This document shows, piece after piece, positions 36,545 through 51,492 of a DNA stretch of 64,000 nt (the stretch's first letter is position 1; each line of letters starts with the position of its first letter). The stretch is from assembly GCA_028751875.1 (NCBI GenBank), contig CM054153.1:29475307-29539306 (forward strand), in the 5' to 3' direction. This DNA comes from Rapana venosa. Taxonomy: Eukaryota; Mollusca; Gastropoda; Neogastropoda; Muricidae. The translations under genes were made by a program, and so were the position numbers. Below the pieces are notes generated by a model, which saw only the letters and a program-made list of their open reading frames with translations, did not search any database and was not told where the DNA came from.

Positions 36545-39500
36545 CTGAGACAAAAGAGTGAGGAAAAACAAGTGCAGGTAACCAATTACAACTTCATTCT
36601 GATCATAAACTAATTTTGGTCCTAGATTCGAGGAAAAAAAAATTACTACAAGATAAAACTTTGAAGGCAGCATTAGGGGGAATATTTGAGTAAGGACCAT
36701 GCCTTTGGCCTGATATATATATATATATATATATATATACCACACAAGTACAACCCAAACTGACGCATGTTTCGTGTGGTATGAACATTGATGCACACAC
36801 TGTATGAACTCTCTTCCCAAACTGAACTGACACTCAGGTCCAACATCTCCCAGAGACAAACTGCTCCTGTTTCTACTAATCCTCAGCACAAGGCTAGTTT
36901 TCTGCCACAGCTAATGCAGAGAGTTGACAACCACAACTCCTTCAGTTTCTTTTCTTTCTTTTTTGTTTTTGGGGTTTTTTTCGGGGTTTTTTTTTGTTTG
37001 TTGTTTTTGTTTTTTGGGGTTTGTTTTTTTTGGGTGGGGATTGGTTTTGTTGTTTTTGGTTTTTTTAACAGTATCTTGTCACAGAACTCTTCATTCTGAA
37101 TTTTGAATAATTTCTAGTTAAGAATCCATTGCCTGTGAATGCTGATACACTGCTACCTCAAGGATTTAAAAAAAATTTTTTTAAACAAAATCATTTTTAG
37201 AAAATTAAAAAAGAATTTCAAGTAAGTTGTTACACATCTTGGTACATCCATCATAGCTGTTCTCAAAAGAACTCTCCCTGTCCTACCACTATCACCTAAC
37301 AACTCTCTCCTCTTCCCACCCAACCCCTGCCACCAAACCCCTTCTGCACAGCTTCACAGTGCCAGCAGGAATATAAACCTGACATTTATATAATACATAA
37401 GGGAGAACGAACGACAAGAATACATACTTTGTCTCATCCACCACTATATAATACATAAGGGAGAACGAACGACAAGAATACATACTTTGTCTCATCCACC
37501 ACTTCCACATCAGGCTGTGCAGTGATGGGGGTGTTAGAGTGAACGGCAGTCGGGTCGTCTGTCGTCTGCAGCTCTCCATTTGTCGAACTTACCACCTGCA
37601 ACCACAAATGACGATTTATCAGGCTCCTTCAGTGATAGATCGTGTGCACTCTCAAAGAAACTTTCTTTTTTCAACTTTACAGTGGTGAAGCTTGTTCACT
37701 GGGCTCACTTTTGGACACTGATGGTTTCTACAGGCTAACTTTAACCAGTAACAGCACAACGTCTACAAGCTCAGAAAAACTCAAGCCACAAACAGCTTAA
37801 ATTTCAGTCTCATTTCACTGATGCTACACTGAACCAAGACCTTCTCCAATGATCATGCAGAACAATAAAGACATCTAAACTTGCAGGGAATAAGTTAAAA
37901 CACTTCTGTTGATCTTCTCAGCCAAAGTAACAAATTTCAGGAGTGAATTACCTAAGTTATAGAGAAAATTACATCTACCACATATCTATACAGCACAGAG
38001 ATCATGTTCAATACTGAAGTACATCCTAAAATATGAACATCAATCCAGTAAAGATGCCGTAAAGACCGCACATTTCCAACAAGATAGGGAAAAAAACTTT
38101 TATTCACCTTTTGAAAACTGTTATAATCTCTATATCCAGTTTCAAACAACTGTATTAGTTTCACAAAAGCAACACCTTTCAATTACGGGCACTCATGAAC
38201 TCTTCTACAAGACTGCTTGCATGCATTCTGTTGGAAACTTCAATATTCAGCACTCAGAACTACACTCTTGATACTGAAGGTAAGAATGTTATTAAGTAAA
38301 TTCATATTGAACATTAGGAAACAACTGCACATCACTGCTACGCCAGACACTGACGGACTACTTCAATTTTCAGCACTCAGAACAACGTCAGTGATGCCTA
38401 GACAGTGAGAATATCAAGTACAATAAAATGGAACATCAGGACACAATTTCTTCATTTTTTTCATCTCTCAGTACTGAGTAGGTACAAATGAAAGCCACTG
38501 GTTGCCAGGGAAGTCAAGACACATACATAAAATGCCCTGCTCCGGAGATTTTTTTCAGTTGTAGGAAAACACAAACACAAGCACACACACGCACACGCAC
38601 GCACACACACACACGCACACACCGTCTTGTCACACAAACAATATCAAATCCAAAAGTGTGACTTGTTTCCCATGCGTTGTTCTCTACTCAACTCAGTGAA
38701 TGACACAAAACATCCACTGCCATGATTACTTCTCAAGTAAGCGTAATTTCTCATCAGACTTGCACATGCATTTACACTCCCTCAGTTTTACATGCAAACA
38801 TTCACATTTCCTGCGCATATGGACATGCTCGTGTAGTGTGCGTGAACACATGGACTTGCACAGACACAGACGCACACACAAGCGCATGTGATAAAACATC
38901 TCACTTTGTTAACACATCATACTGCACAGCAATGCGATTTGCAGAATACTGAAATATTTTGATACACTTCACCATAGTTTTATTAGCTTGAAGAATCACC
39001 CAGACTGAGGGATTTTTGAATGCTCTTAAGTACCCATACATATATAAGTAGATGAACAATTTGGGGCTTACTGACAATTCTCTTTTTTTTGTGGGAGGGA
39101 GGGGGGCTTGCAAGAAAGTGTAGGCCTATCCGTTTCTTTTCTGCTTTTCTACTTACTTGTGGGTATGGCAAGTATCGCTGTCTGTCTCAAAGTACTGTTT
39201 GTCCATTTTCAGACAAACAAAAAATATGGTTCATCTCTTTTGTACCATCTTTAATTTTTTTTTAAGATGATGATAATAATAATAATAAAATTAAATAAAT
39301 AAATAATAATGGGTCTTCTGGCCTAACCTCTTCCCTGCACTTTTTTTTTTGGGGGGGGGGGGGGGCCTGCATAATCTTCTGCAATGTTCCTTGTCCTACT
39401 GTTCTCTGATCACTTGTTCCCATCTCACCACATCCTACTTCGCCTTTTTGTTTATTTGTAGTCTAATTAACACATTTATTTCCACATTGCTGTTGATATT

Positions 39501-42413
39501 GCTGTTGTTTGTGTTTGTACACTTCCCAGTCAAATACTTTTTTTTTAAAAAAGCTACAACATAAAGGCTTGAGGAACACATTTCAAGAACAATCAAGTCA
39601 GCGACAACTTCAGTATCTGCAACACTCAAATTCTCTTCAACTCTCTACACACACAGCACATAACATCAATCAATCGATCATTGACTAACACCATCTAACA
39701 ATATCACTCCATAAGACCATCCACACTAAACACTTCATGCACATTGCGCAGTATCGAGTCACATAATGCCAACCAGCCAAACGTTAACACATGATGCACT
39801 AGTTCAAAGCAAGTCAAAAAAATAACCATCAAAACACGCCAACAGGCCAGAAACCAAAGTGATCCATCCCACAAAGCACATGCTGCTCCTCAGCCAATCC
39901 CAAGTGTACGCTCTATAAATGCAAAACACACATCCAAATACCAAAAGCAGAACAAAAAGAAAAACGACACACATCCACATATTTGAAAGAAGAAGGCATT
40001 CCATTTCACAAAAATGCAATTTCTAAGAAACATCGCACTGGAGAGGAAGTATTTCTTTCTTGTGTGTTTGTTCTCGGTGGCCTACATGTGTGTGTGTATA
40101 TATGTCTGTGTGCATGCGTGGGTATCAATATGCAAGCATACACTTGGTTATATGTGTATAACATTTGGATTCATGTGAACTTTGTGTCAAGTGTTCATGT
40201 ATATTTTATGGTTTTCCTGCTAAAATGTCTTGGGCTCTCTTGCTCAAATTTGGCCTTTACCAACATCTTTTTTTCTATAATTTTAATCTAAATATTCTAT
40301 CCTTTTAACTACTACTACTACTACAACTACTACTACTAGTGTTATTACTATTATGATTATGATGACTATTATTAGATTATTATCATCAGCACCATCCTTG
40401 ATACAATTATCATCATCATCATGACTCTAAATGGTTTATTTTCATCCTCACAAAATTTTACCCAAACCATTCTATCTCTCTCCTCTTCACTCAGCAATGA
40501 CCTTTGCAGTCCAATACATATGAAAGTATGACCAACATCTTGTCTACATTGATAATAAGCAGATGGACTCTTAATACTAAAAAGTGTATTCATATTTGGT
40601 TTTTTTAAATCCTCAAATATAAACACACTTTAAAACCTTTTTCCGAGGACAGCCTCACAATAATATACCAACAAAACCACAACAGATAAACAAAACTATA
40701 AATCTAAAAACTACCTAAAAAAACCAAAAAAAACAACCAACATCAAAAAACTGAATCCACATAAGAACAGCACCCTGGAAAGTTTGGGATTAGCAGTGAA
40801 AGAAGCTCGTGAGAATGTGCAAGGAAGGAAGAAGGAAAGGAAAGGACAAAGAACCAAACTAAGGAAACGAAACGAAAAAGGGGGGGGTTAAGTAAGGACG
40901 TGAGCCCTACCTGTACAGAACCCCCATGTCTATCGGCGGCTATATTAGGCCCCAGATAGTGATTGTGACGAGGTTGCTCTCCCCATGCGTGATGCCCCCT
41001 TTGAACACTGGTCTGAAAGGCAAATTAGTCTGGTTAGGGACAGGAGGGCAGACCCACACAGAGCAGGAGAAGAGGCGCACAGCCACGTACATACAAACAC
41101 ACACACACAGACCACCACAAACCAAGACGCCGACGCAGAATTACAACCGCCTTGCCCCTGTGAGTGAGTTGTTTCCCATAGAGAAGACATCGATGATGGA
41201 AATCAGAGAGAGAGAGAACGAGTCATACCCACCTTGAATCCACAGCAGAAAGGAGCTCTTGGCTCTATTTCTATACTGTTATTTCATTGTCTCCTATGGC
41301 ACTTACTTCACAGATTTCTCTGCATAAAATTTTGGGGGGATGTTATCATCTCTCTAGGGAGAACGCCATCACCAAGAGCAACACCATTTGCCTATGAGAG
41401 TAGTGTTGGGTTTTTTCTTGGAGAATTTTGCCTGGATCAACTTTCTTGTTGCCTAGTTTCTCTTGAATGCGCACATAAAAGAACCTGCGGCAACAAGAGA
41501 GTTGTCCCTGGCAAAATTCTGCCCCCCAAAAAGCCACTCTGATAGGTAAACAAATACACATGTATGCACCAGCCGCCATGGCGCAGTGGTTAGCGCCTTG
41601 GGTTACGGACTGGAAGGTCGCGGGTTCGAATCCCATAAGAGTCATAGGGATTTTTCGGACTCCGGCCGGCTCCTACCCAGAGTGAGTGTGCTGTGGGCTC
41701 AGTGGGAAGACTGGGACCACACAGTCGAGCTTCATCCATCTAACGGATGCGAGTTTGAGAGTGTTGCTCAAATTACCTGACCAACACTGCAGGTGTCTGT
41801 ATCTCTCGGGCCCGGTTGACGCCGGGATATATTATGATAGTAAGCGTAGAGTACAACCCTGTCAAGTAGTCTCAAAGCATATGCACTTCCACAGCAGCAT
41901 CATTACGTCATCCTCATTGTCATTGATCATCATGCATTAAAAAAAAAAAATTGCCTCTGATTCGGTGGTCCCGAATTCTCTGGTCTCATGGTGGCCTCAG
42001 ATTCGGTTTGCCCATACACTTCTGTGCCTGTGGTGAGTTTGTGTCAAAGCCTTTGGGGTTGGAGGTTCGCGGGGGACGGTCGTTGGAGGGACGTTGTTGT
42101 GGTTGCCACCTGGGGTGGGCAACTCACTCAGTCTGGCTCCGCGACTGAGCTAATACTGTCGTTAGTAGGGGGCTTAGTAGGTGGTGTCCTGCGTATGTTA
42201 GCTCAGAACAGGCACCACTGAACACCACCAAAGTGACCCAGCAGCAGTGCAGGGCCCCTCTGGCTGGTGGCCCCACGGCGGCCTGATAGTGATGGGCTCC
42301 CTGTGGACTTCCGACCCTGAGGATGAGACATAACAAATCTGGGTGTGGTTGTGGCGGGGAGATTGGAATGAGCGGCGTGGGAACAGTAGGACGGGGGTCG
42401 TCAGAAGATGAGG

Positions 42414-42461
<48 letters not shown>

Positions 42462-45336
42462 CATGTATGCAGACAGAAAGAGGGGAAGGAAAAAAATAAT
42501 GGGTGGTGGTGCTCTTGTGGCGACATGCTCTCCCCAGGGACAACAGCCCAAATTTCACACAGAGAAATCTGCCATGACTTAAAAGTGGTAAACAAATACA
42601 AAACTTTCTGACCATGTATGACACATATGTCTGTACGTGCACTGCACTCACATGATTATTGTGCTTGGGCAGATGGTGCGGAGGATGAAAACAAAATTCA
42701 CTGCCTTTATCACTTTTATTTCATGTACATCTGTTTGCACCATGTAAAAATGAATAAATAAATAAAAGAAGGGGAAAAAAACAGGGAGAGAGAGTGCAAC
42801 GGTGGGGCAGTGCCATGGGGAAAAGAAGGTGGGTATTCTATACTTAATCAGAAAAAGAAAATCAACGCTAACAGAAATACATTTTTGGTTCAAGTACACA
42901 AATGGTTTTCTTCCTTTCTGAAAAATCAGAGAACTAAAAACATTACTGATACGTTTCTTTACATTATGTTTATAAAAATAAAATAAAAATTGTTTAAAAG
43001 TAATTATTTCTATCCAATCTATAATGAACAGAAATCAACTAAACTCCTAACCCCCCACTCCCATCCCCAAAACTTCATACCTATCCTAATCCCATTTGGA
43101 AATCTGTCGAGACTCTTTTAAAAAGCCAACAGACAAAATAATGAAAGACACATTTATTTAAACTGTCAAAAATGACTATAAAACAAGCCCTGCCTATAAA
43201 AACGACCTCTCTCTCTACTTCCATAGCTGTATGTGTGAATGGAGAGTGTTGTACTTTGTGTGTGTTTGCGTGCACACATGTTAGCACTCGCACCAATGTG
43301 TACTTCGTAATTTTTTCTTTTTCTTCTCTCCGACATCTCACGCTCTCATTTCTTTTATTGTATAAACTAGTAATCTAAATCGCACTTTCATTTCAAACCA
43401 ATACAGTACCTTCATGGTGGGTAAAAATGTTGGCATACGCAAAATCTCACCACTGGTTAATCCTAACAGCTATAGTCAAGGAACAGAAGAAGAAAAAAAA
43501 CAACCCACCTAATACAGGCATGTCTACCCCAAAAAAAACAGTTTTTTGAGAATACTAAATTTTAACAGTTTTGGGGGTTTTTTAAAACCATTTTGAAGAA
43601 ATATCTCTTTCAAAAGCATGTGTACAGACAGATAGGCACAAAAAACAAAAACAACATTTTTTTTTTAAAGGGGATCAAAAATCTTTTACATCCAGAAATG
43701 ATGTAAAACAAGATTTCAGGGCAAGAGGAAGCAAGCTAGCTGACATCAACAACAATTAGTTTCCATCCCCTTCCAATGGAACATATTTTCTGTCAAGTAT
43801 CCCACCAAAGACATTTTTTTTGTTACCTCATGTTACAATAATTATCAATTTTTAAAAAACGATAATCAAAATAAAACTATATGCAGCCAAAACGGTTTGC
43901 GTAATAAAAAAAATTGAGGGAACAGTACGCTTTATCCTGTGGGCACGTCATGCATGCAGGAAGTCAAATACATCATACAACAATGCAGTATACGCATGTA
44001 TATCATCAGCATCTTCATGGTACAAAAATATCACAACACATGCCTTCTGATGCAGGTCTGCCGCACATACACAGTAATAACTTAACAGCAGCCGAGCAAG
44101 AATCTTTTTTTGTGGTAATTTCAAAAGCACTGCGACATTACATAACGACTTGGCACTGAAAGTTTCATCAGAGCCGGTCGGGAGGGAATCACTTGGCGCA
44201 CAGAAGCGACACAAAGACCACTGCTCTGACCAGTCGTCCTCGCTCTGTGAGGCCAGAGAACAGGTCTGGAAGATGGAAAACAGACGCTACTGCTGCAGTA
44301 TTTCCAGTAGCAAATACAGCAAAAAAGAACTATATCATCTTCTTTCGATGTAACTACTTTCATTTTCTTTTTCCTCGCTATTTCTGCTTGTCCCTCTGTT
44401 TGTTTACTGACAGTTGTTTTGTCTGAACTAAAACAATGGACGAGAAAGAAAAGAAAAGAAAAGAAAAAAAAAGAATAACGCTGTCAAAGTTCTGAAACAT
44501 ATTTATATACAGAGCTGAAACTGCAGGAGATATCCCCTCTTCTACATCTCAGGCACTGTACGCAATATACAAAAACTATCACTGCAGTCTGACCAACTCA
44601 AATGTGTTGAAAGGCAAGCCCTTGATGATATGATAAATATAAAAAGTAACAACAAAAGACTAGACCTTGCTCTCTTTTTACTGGATCTTAAAAAGGTTGT
44701 TTTGGGGTTGTTGGGTTGTTTTTTGGTGTTTTTTTAACTATCAAAAAACAAAAAAAATGAAGGAGAAAAAACCCAAACAAAAAGCAAGAGTTCAACTACA
44801 AATGAGCGTAAAAATAAATTCTAATCATCACATGACAAACAATTAGAGGGGGAGGAGGGGGAACATTACAATGTCAGAGCAGTTAGAACTGTGACAATTT
44901 CAATTCATTTCATGTTGCTTAAAGCCCCACCAACCATAAAGCCATATCAGGGCTGTCACCTTATTCGTTTTCAGCAAACTCCAATAACACTCACCTCAAA
45001 TTCAAAACCAACATAATCTACTCCCTTCAAACACTGTCAATCTTTTTTTTTTTTAAATCATTAATTAATGACAAAGTACCTGAATCATTTCACTCCCCAA
45101 GGCCAATAAAACCAGGCCGTGCTGTGGACGCCGGCTATTCCACTTAATGATCATTCCCAGATTCTAAAATAGCATAAAAAGGATAATAAACACTTCAATG
45201 TGGATCGGTGGTCTAGAGGTAATGCGCCTGTCTAGAAAGCGAAAAGTCCGGGTCGGAAGTGTGCGAGGTTCGTATCCCGTCTGGGCCCGAAACTTTTCCC
45301 CCATCCATTAGACCATGAGTGGTGGTCTGGGCGCTA

Positions 45337-45367
<31 letters not shown>

Positions 45368-48300
45368 CGTGTGTTACAGAAAATTATGCAGCGCACGTAA
45401 AAGAACCCACGGCAACAAGAGAGTTGTCCCTGGCAAAATTCTTAGAAAAAAGCCACTCTGATAGGGAAAGAAATACAGTTGCAGACAAAAAAGAAAAAGA
45501 AAAAAAAAAAAAAAAAGGGTGGCGCTGCTCTTGTGGCGACGTGCTCTCCCCGGGGAGAGCAGCCCGAATTTCACGCAGAGAAATCTCGTGACTTAAAGTG
45601 GTATAAATAAATAAATGTACAAAAACATACATAACAAAAATGCCATATGGGCAAATACCACTACAGAATGGACATCCTGAGCCAATCCCAGTGTTTACAA
45701 TATATCACTATCTGGCTGTCCAAACAAAGCAGGCAAAAATGCTATAAAAATGTTTAAAAAAAACAAAACATAGTTGTAAAATTTCCTTGAAAAAAGGCAG
45801 GAGAATTTGGCTGGGAAGGCTGAAAAAAAAGCAAGAGATGACAGAAAGGTTAAAAAAAAAAAAAAAATTTCTGAAGGACAGTAACAAAGCAAGTAACAGA
45901 AAAGGAAAAAAACTTATGGCACAGAATCTTTGGAAGGTGAGGAAGGTGGGTTTTTTTTTACTAAAAGAGCTCCTGGCATCCTCACAGGGGATAGATATAT
46001 GACAAAAGCTGTAAACACTAAACAATCAGACAATCTACTTAAATTTTTAAAAGATTCATCTTCAAGTTGTTCATGAAATAACCTATGAATGTCACAATTA
46101 ACACATCTTTGCAAGGCTGAAGCAGAACTGTCATGGGATTCTTTCCATAAACTCATGAAAATGTCACTTTTACGACAAAAACAGATGCATCAAAAAAGCT
46201 TCATCCTCAAAAATCTTTGTCATCAACGGAAGGAATGCAAAAGAACATCAGACGACACAAAAAAGATCCGACTCTAAAAATAAAATAAATTTTTTTTTAA
46301 AGAGCAGAGACTGTTTTTCCCTTAACCCTTTCAAAGACAGCACACAGGACCACTCTCTGGTGCACTGCCAAGACAGCCAAGGACAGAACCATGAAAGTTG
46401 TTCACAGACCAGCAGCAAACACCTTAGATCAGGTACCACTGCAAGATGATGATCTTATCTTTTTCACCACTAGAGCTGACTGTTATGAGAACTGAACAAA
46501 CTGTAAGAACAGAAAGCTCTAAATTATAGATAACCCTTCATTATCCACCACATCCCCACACTGGGTGCTGAAAGCAGATTTATGAATTTTTTTTAAAAAA
46601 TTCAACGCTTCAAACCATGAAGCCCAGACGTTTGTGTCAAATGTAAGAAAATTATCACTTACTATGTGCTGACAATGTCAATAATGAAAAAGAAAAAAAA
46701 GAAGTGGAAATAATGTGCTTACTTTGTGAATCATAAACCCGACACAATCAAACTGCCTGTGAACTGTGTACGTTGTTTTGGGAAGGTAGTGGAAAGGGTA
46801 CACAACTACAGTTGATGCTCCAGCCAAACAGTATACACACACCTCTTACTCCTGAATAACGCAAGCTGATATAAACTTTACAGTGGGAGCAGATCAGGAT
46901 ATCCCTGCCCATATAAATGGCTCTGAAAAATCCTAAACTTTTTCCGCCAAACATTCAGCTCAAAGCCATAATTATGAATAGTATGTGAGCTATTTTACAC
47001 CATCTGTCACATTCTGTGCCTTAAAGAAAAAAAACGAAAAAAACAAAAGACCCAAAACCAAATATACCTTGTCTGACACTTGAGCAATATCCTCACGACA
47101 CTTACACCAAGACATGAATAATATGTCAAACAATTCCCATACTTGCAATGACAACACACTGCAACTCTTTGACCAGCCAATTCCAAAGGCAATATCAGGG
47201 CTACAGTGCTGCTGATTTAATTCATTCACTTGAGGTTTTCCTCTAAATGCCATCATATCTGAGAAGATCTTACACATGAAAGCACTTCAGCTTATCACAG
47301 CTATGAACACTGAAAAAAGAGAGAACTTCAGCTTTTTACAACCAAGAACATTAAATGCTCTGAAGATAAATTATGTAATTGTAATTCTAAACCACTCAAC
47401 CAACTCAATAAGTTAGATGGGTTTGGTTTGGTTTTTGTTTTGTTTTGTTGTTGTTGTTTTTTGGGAAGGTGGGGATCAAAAAGGTTCTGTCCAATTCTGT
47501 ACTATGAAAAAAAGGAGGATTGTTCCCAAACTGGTGTTATTCACTAAAGCATAGTATCCATTTAAGTATGATCCCTGCAGACTTTTCAAGTCTATCTAAC
47601 TTCATGAAATATTGGACACTTTCCTCCATGACTAAGGAACATGCAAAACACAATCAATACTGAAAGAAAACCAAAAAAAAGGACAAACACAATTGTATAT
47701 AAAAAAAATTAATTAAAAAAACCAATGCCAAAATTCAATAGAAAATTATCAACCATTGCACAGAAAAGTTGTTCAACAAAATTTGAACAAAAGCAAGCTA
47801 CTCTCCCCTGAAAAGAAAACAAGAACAAAACAAAAACCAAAAGGAATTCAAAGATAATGAAAATTCAACAACAATGATGCACATTAATCCTTTGACTGCT
47901 TCAGTAATGAAGAGAAAACATTTGCACCACCATGTACACTTGCTTCACTGCCACAGGGACAAGGTATCTAACTTACCAATGAACTATGGACATATTTCCT
48001 AAGCTCATACTTTGAAAGCTACAAAACTGGAAAAAATTTCATGCGTTTCTGTATTTCTTATTCATTTCCCGTTCAAAAATACATAGTTTTATTTATGGGT
48101 GTTTATCCAATAACAATGTCTGCTTTTTTTTTTTTTTAAATATATGTATACGATAAAAACAAGGGATGATCTGAAAGTACTTACAATCCCGGCTCCTGCA
48201 TGACATCATTAAAACCGAGATGATGTGCGCACAGTTCTGTCTGTCTTTCATACAATACAGATCTAAGCAGGAGTTGACGTCACCGGCAGATTCCAGTTCT

Positions 48301-51300
48301 GCTCTTTCACAGTGGTTTTCTGGTGGCGTTCCTGTTTCCTACCGAGTCATGGAGCTGTCAAGAGAGGGGTTTTCTGACCATGACTTCAAGAAAAGTTCAT
48401 CAGCCCCCCCACTTTCCAGAAACTCGAATGCAATAGATGGGTAGAACGTACCTTCTAACACAACGGTTTACAAGTGGCTCAGAGCGTTCAAACTCATGAG
48501 AAAGTCACTACAAGATGACAGACACACCCAGGATGACTGGTGAGGTTCTGTTTCTCAAAAAATCTTGCTGCCACTGAGAAAAACATGATACACAAATCAT
48601 GACTAGGGATTTACAGAACATCTGGGCACTGAATCACCCAAAGTGGATAGGATCTTATACAAACATCTTCAGGCATACAAACATTGTGCATTAGGGCACC
48701 CCCTTCCATTCCCGATGACCAAAAGAACACACATATCAACAGTTGCATACTCTCCAGATTTCAACAAGGAAACAGCGACACCTCTGAGAAATGATCCCAG
48801 ATGACGAAACCAGTGTGTATAGGTTCAACTTCCTCACGAAGCAACAACTGTGTGGGTATTCCCTAACAGATCCACCCCTTTCCAAATCCAAAGATCTTCG
48901 AGCAGTGGGAAGAAAATTGTGACCGGTTTTTCTTCAGGAAAGAGGTTAGTGCCCCAGTGCCACTTTCAGGAGCAGTGCACAGTTACCTCAGAGAGGTACG
49001 ATTCATCACAGCCTCCCATAGAGCCTGAAGCTTGGTGCCATCATGATCCAGACACCAGAACCTGAAGACTGCTGCTGCAACACCACAATGCCTCAAAGCA
49101 CACTGCTGTCAGAACCATGCATTTCACTGCCACTGAGGAGGATGTACAGCTGTTGTCCCCTTGGTTCATCAAATCTGCCTTCATGCAATTTCTATACAGA
49201 AATACACAGACAAGTCTCATGATGACGAGAGTTCTCCAAGGCAGGGTTGAGGGCAGAAGGAAAAGAGGCAGACCACTAACATCCTACATTACCAACATCA
49301 CTGAGATCAGTGATCTGGGAGGGCTACAGGAGATGGTAGAACTCAGCAGAGAGACAAAGAGAGATGGCGAACCCTGGTGGCATAGCTTGGAGCTCCTACC
49401 AACGACAGCAGCGTTGGAGTCAGTTGAATTAAATGAGTAAAATATATGCATGGAAACCATGACAAGAATCTAGATAATGTTGGAGTTTTCATGAGCAAAT
49501 ATGTGGACTGACATTTTCCCGCAGCAATCTGATTGACCGTTGCAGCTCAGTAGGAAAATGACGTTGAGGTACATGGTTTCTGCAATTATATGGACCTTCA
49601 AGTGGCCCTCATAAACCTCTTAGCAAATATTTTCCCAGGCAGTGAAAGAGTTAAAAACATACAAACAAGCAACAATAACAACAAAAATCCACACAAAAAT
49701 TCAAAACAAAACCCCCAAATAAAACCAAGAATTAAATCAACAACAAAAATGACCAAAGACATGGACCAACCAGTGCTGTAGTTTCAGTTGGCCTGTTCTG
49801 GTCGATCATAATATGAACAAATTTTACCTCCAGTGATTGTCAAACAGAATCACTTCCATTTTACTGTTACTAACAGATCTATGTAAGCATAAATTGTCAT
49901 GCAAAATCTTACATGAGTTCTTATTACTGTGCTGTAGTATATAGTCTAACAATGGTTTATATAGCACTTTTTTTTTTAAATCTATAGACTGAATCAGAGA
50001 ACAATCCTACTGACTGTCAAAGGTGGTATGGTGTGGCACTATGTGCAAGGCATGGTGTAATAATTACGTGGTTTTATCCTTTAATAATGTTGTATGGTGT
50101 GGCATCATTTGATACAGTATCCTTCCACAGGGTGTATTTGGCTTTACATTCTTTGCAATACAATCTGTGCAATGGAGATTACCCAATCGAAAGTGCTAAG
50201 TAATAATGCCATGTAAAAATAAAATAAATGAAAAAATAAAATTAAAAATCAATGTACCATACAGCTGCTTTGAAGAGTATTTTACAATATGAACCACCTT
50301 TGGTTCAAATTAGCATCTTCTTAACTCTTTCATTGGTTGTCTGTAACTGTACCCACACTTTCGCTTGTTTTATCCTCATTCTGTTCATATTCAAATCAAA
50401 CTTCTTGCTTCCCTGAAATACGAAAACTACTCACATAAAATACACAGCATGATTACCTCACAGCAAACTACAAAAAGAGTACATCATAGCAAAAACCACA
50501 CTATAACCATTTTAAAAAAATCTAGATTCCCCATTCTACAGAATCTAAGAAAGTACACATGTAAAATAAAACACAAAAAATATGGTGATAAAATCAAATA
50601 CACTCCATACCACTGCATCATACAATAAAAAATGCTTACAGTTGTAAAAGACGAAAGTATAGTACACAATGGAGAGTGACAGAAGAGAAAAAGACACCCA
50701 CAATTACATGTTAAATTATGGTGCAACTGCTCCAAGCTCATTATTGGCAGAATCACTGGCAGTGATCTTTGTGATGATGCTACTGGCAACTGTCACATTG
50801 TCCAACCTTATCTGTGCCAATTGGAATGGATGACAAAATTTACAAAACTGTATGTACATGGGGACTGAATGTATATAAAAAAAAACCCATTAGAGCTTAT
50901 GCCATTATCCTTAAAACCAATGAATAAATAGTTAAATCTGGAACTAGCTTTCTTCACCATCATGGCAGATGAAGAAGTTAACCGAGCCAAAAATAGATTT
51001 TTTTTTTTTTTTTTAGTACAGTAACCAGCACAGCATCATCACAAAAATCACCAAAATATTAGCTGTAATCCTGCTCAACATTTGTCACTCTTGGAGTCTC
51101 CAGATTCCTTTCTGATTTAAAAACTTTACACCTGACTTAAACAAAGCAACTTCCTTATATGCCACGACTTTTTTTTTTAAACCACTTTTTCACAGTTTCT
51201 CACTCTGCAAGTGGAGACGCTCAACAAGACAAATGTTCATTCGTTTTACAGCTGAGAAAAAAAGAGAGGGAGAGAGAAAGAGAGCGGGAGAGAAAGAGAA

Positions 51301-51461
51301 AAACCCAAACTGATAGATATATATATAAGTCCTCCCCCTGAAGCCAAAAGAGAGGCAAGGGCACACGACACTTACTCTGGGCTGAGACGGGTGTCGCTCT
51401 CGTGTCGCCCCGGACTCCCGCTGACTGACTCCAGAGTCTGGGGCCACAGAAATGGGTGTAG

Positions 51462-51492
<31 letters not shown>

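Larger units (their letters stand above)
41013..51375 (-). other. 10.4-kb CSNK1G intron rich in insertions
   Basis: Holds the inverted S3 pair, the nested retroposon, a full S3 SINE, the mariner and LINE relics, and an S2 tail at 50812-50935. Remaining parts (42606-45198, 45623-48439, 49441-50811) are AT-rich with no recognised exon. Confidence 0.6.

Noticed and set aside
41569..41640. Functional tRNA gene
   Set aside because: Box A and box B are present but the acceptor stem does not close and the sequence continues into a SINE body. The same holds for 45199 and 61680.
48185..48195. 11-nt micro-exon of CSNK1G (minus strand, CAG|GAGCCGGGATT|GTAAGT)
   Set aside because: It would shift the frame between exons e and f, which already join in phase and match the family; the pyrimidine tract is poor.
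48220..48444. 74-codon frame as an independent gene
   Set aside because: Lies directly upstream of the mariner relic and ends before its helix-turn-helix-like part; more likely relic or neighbouring intron sequence.
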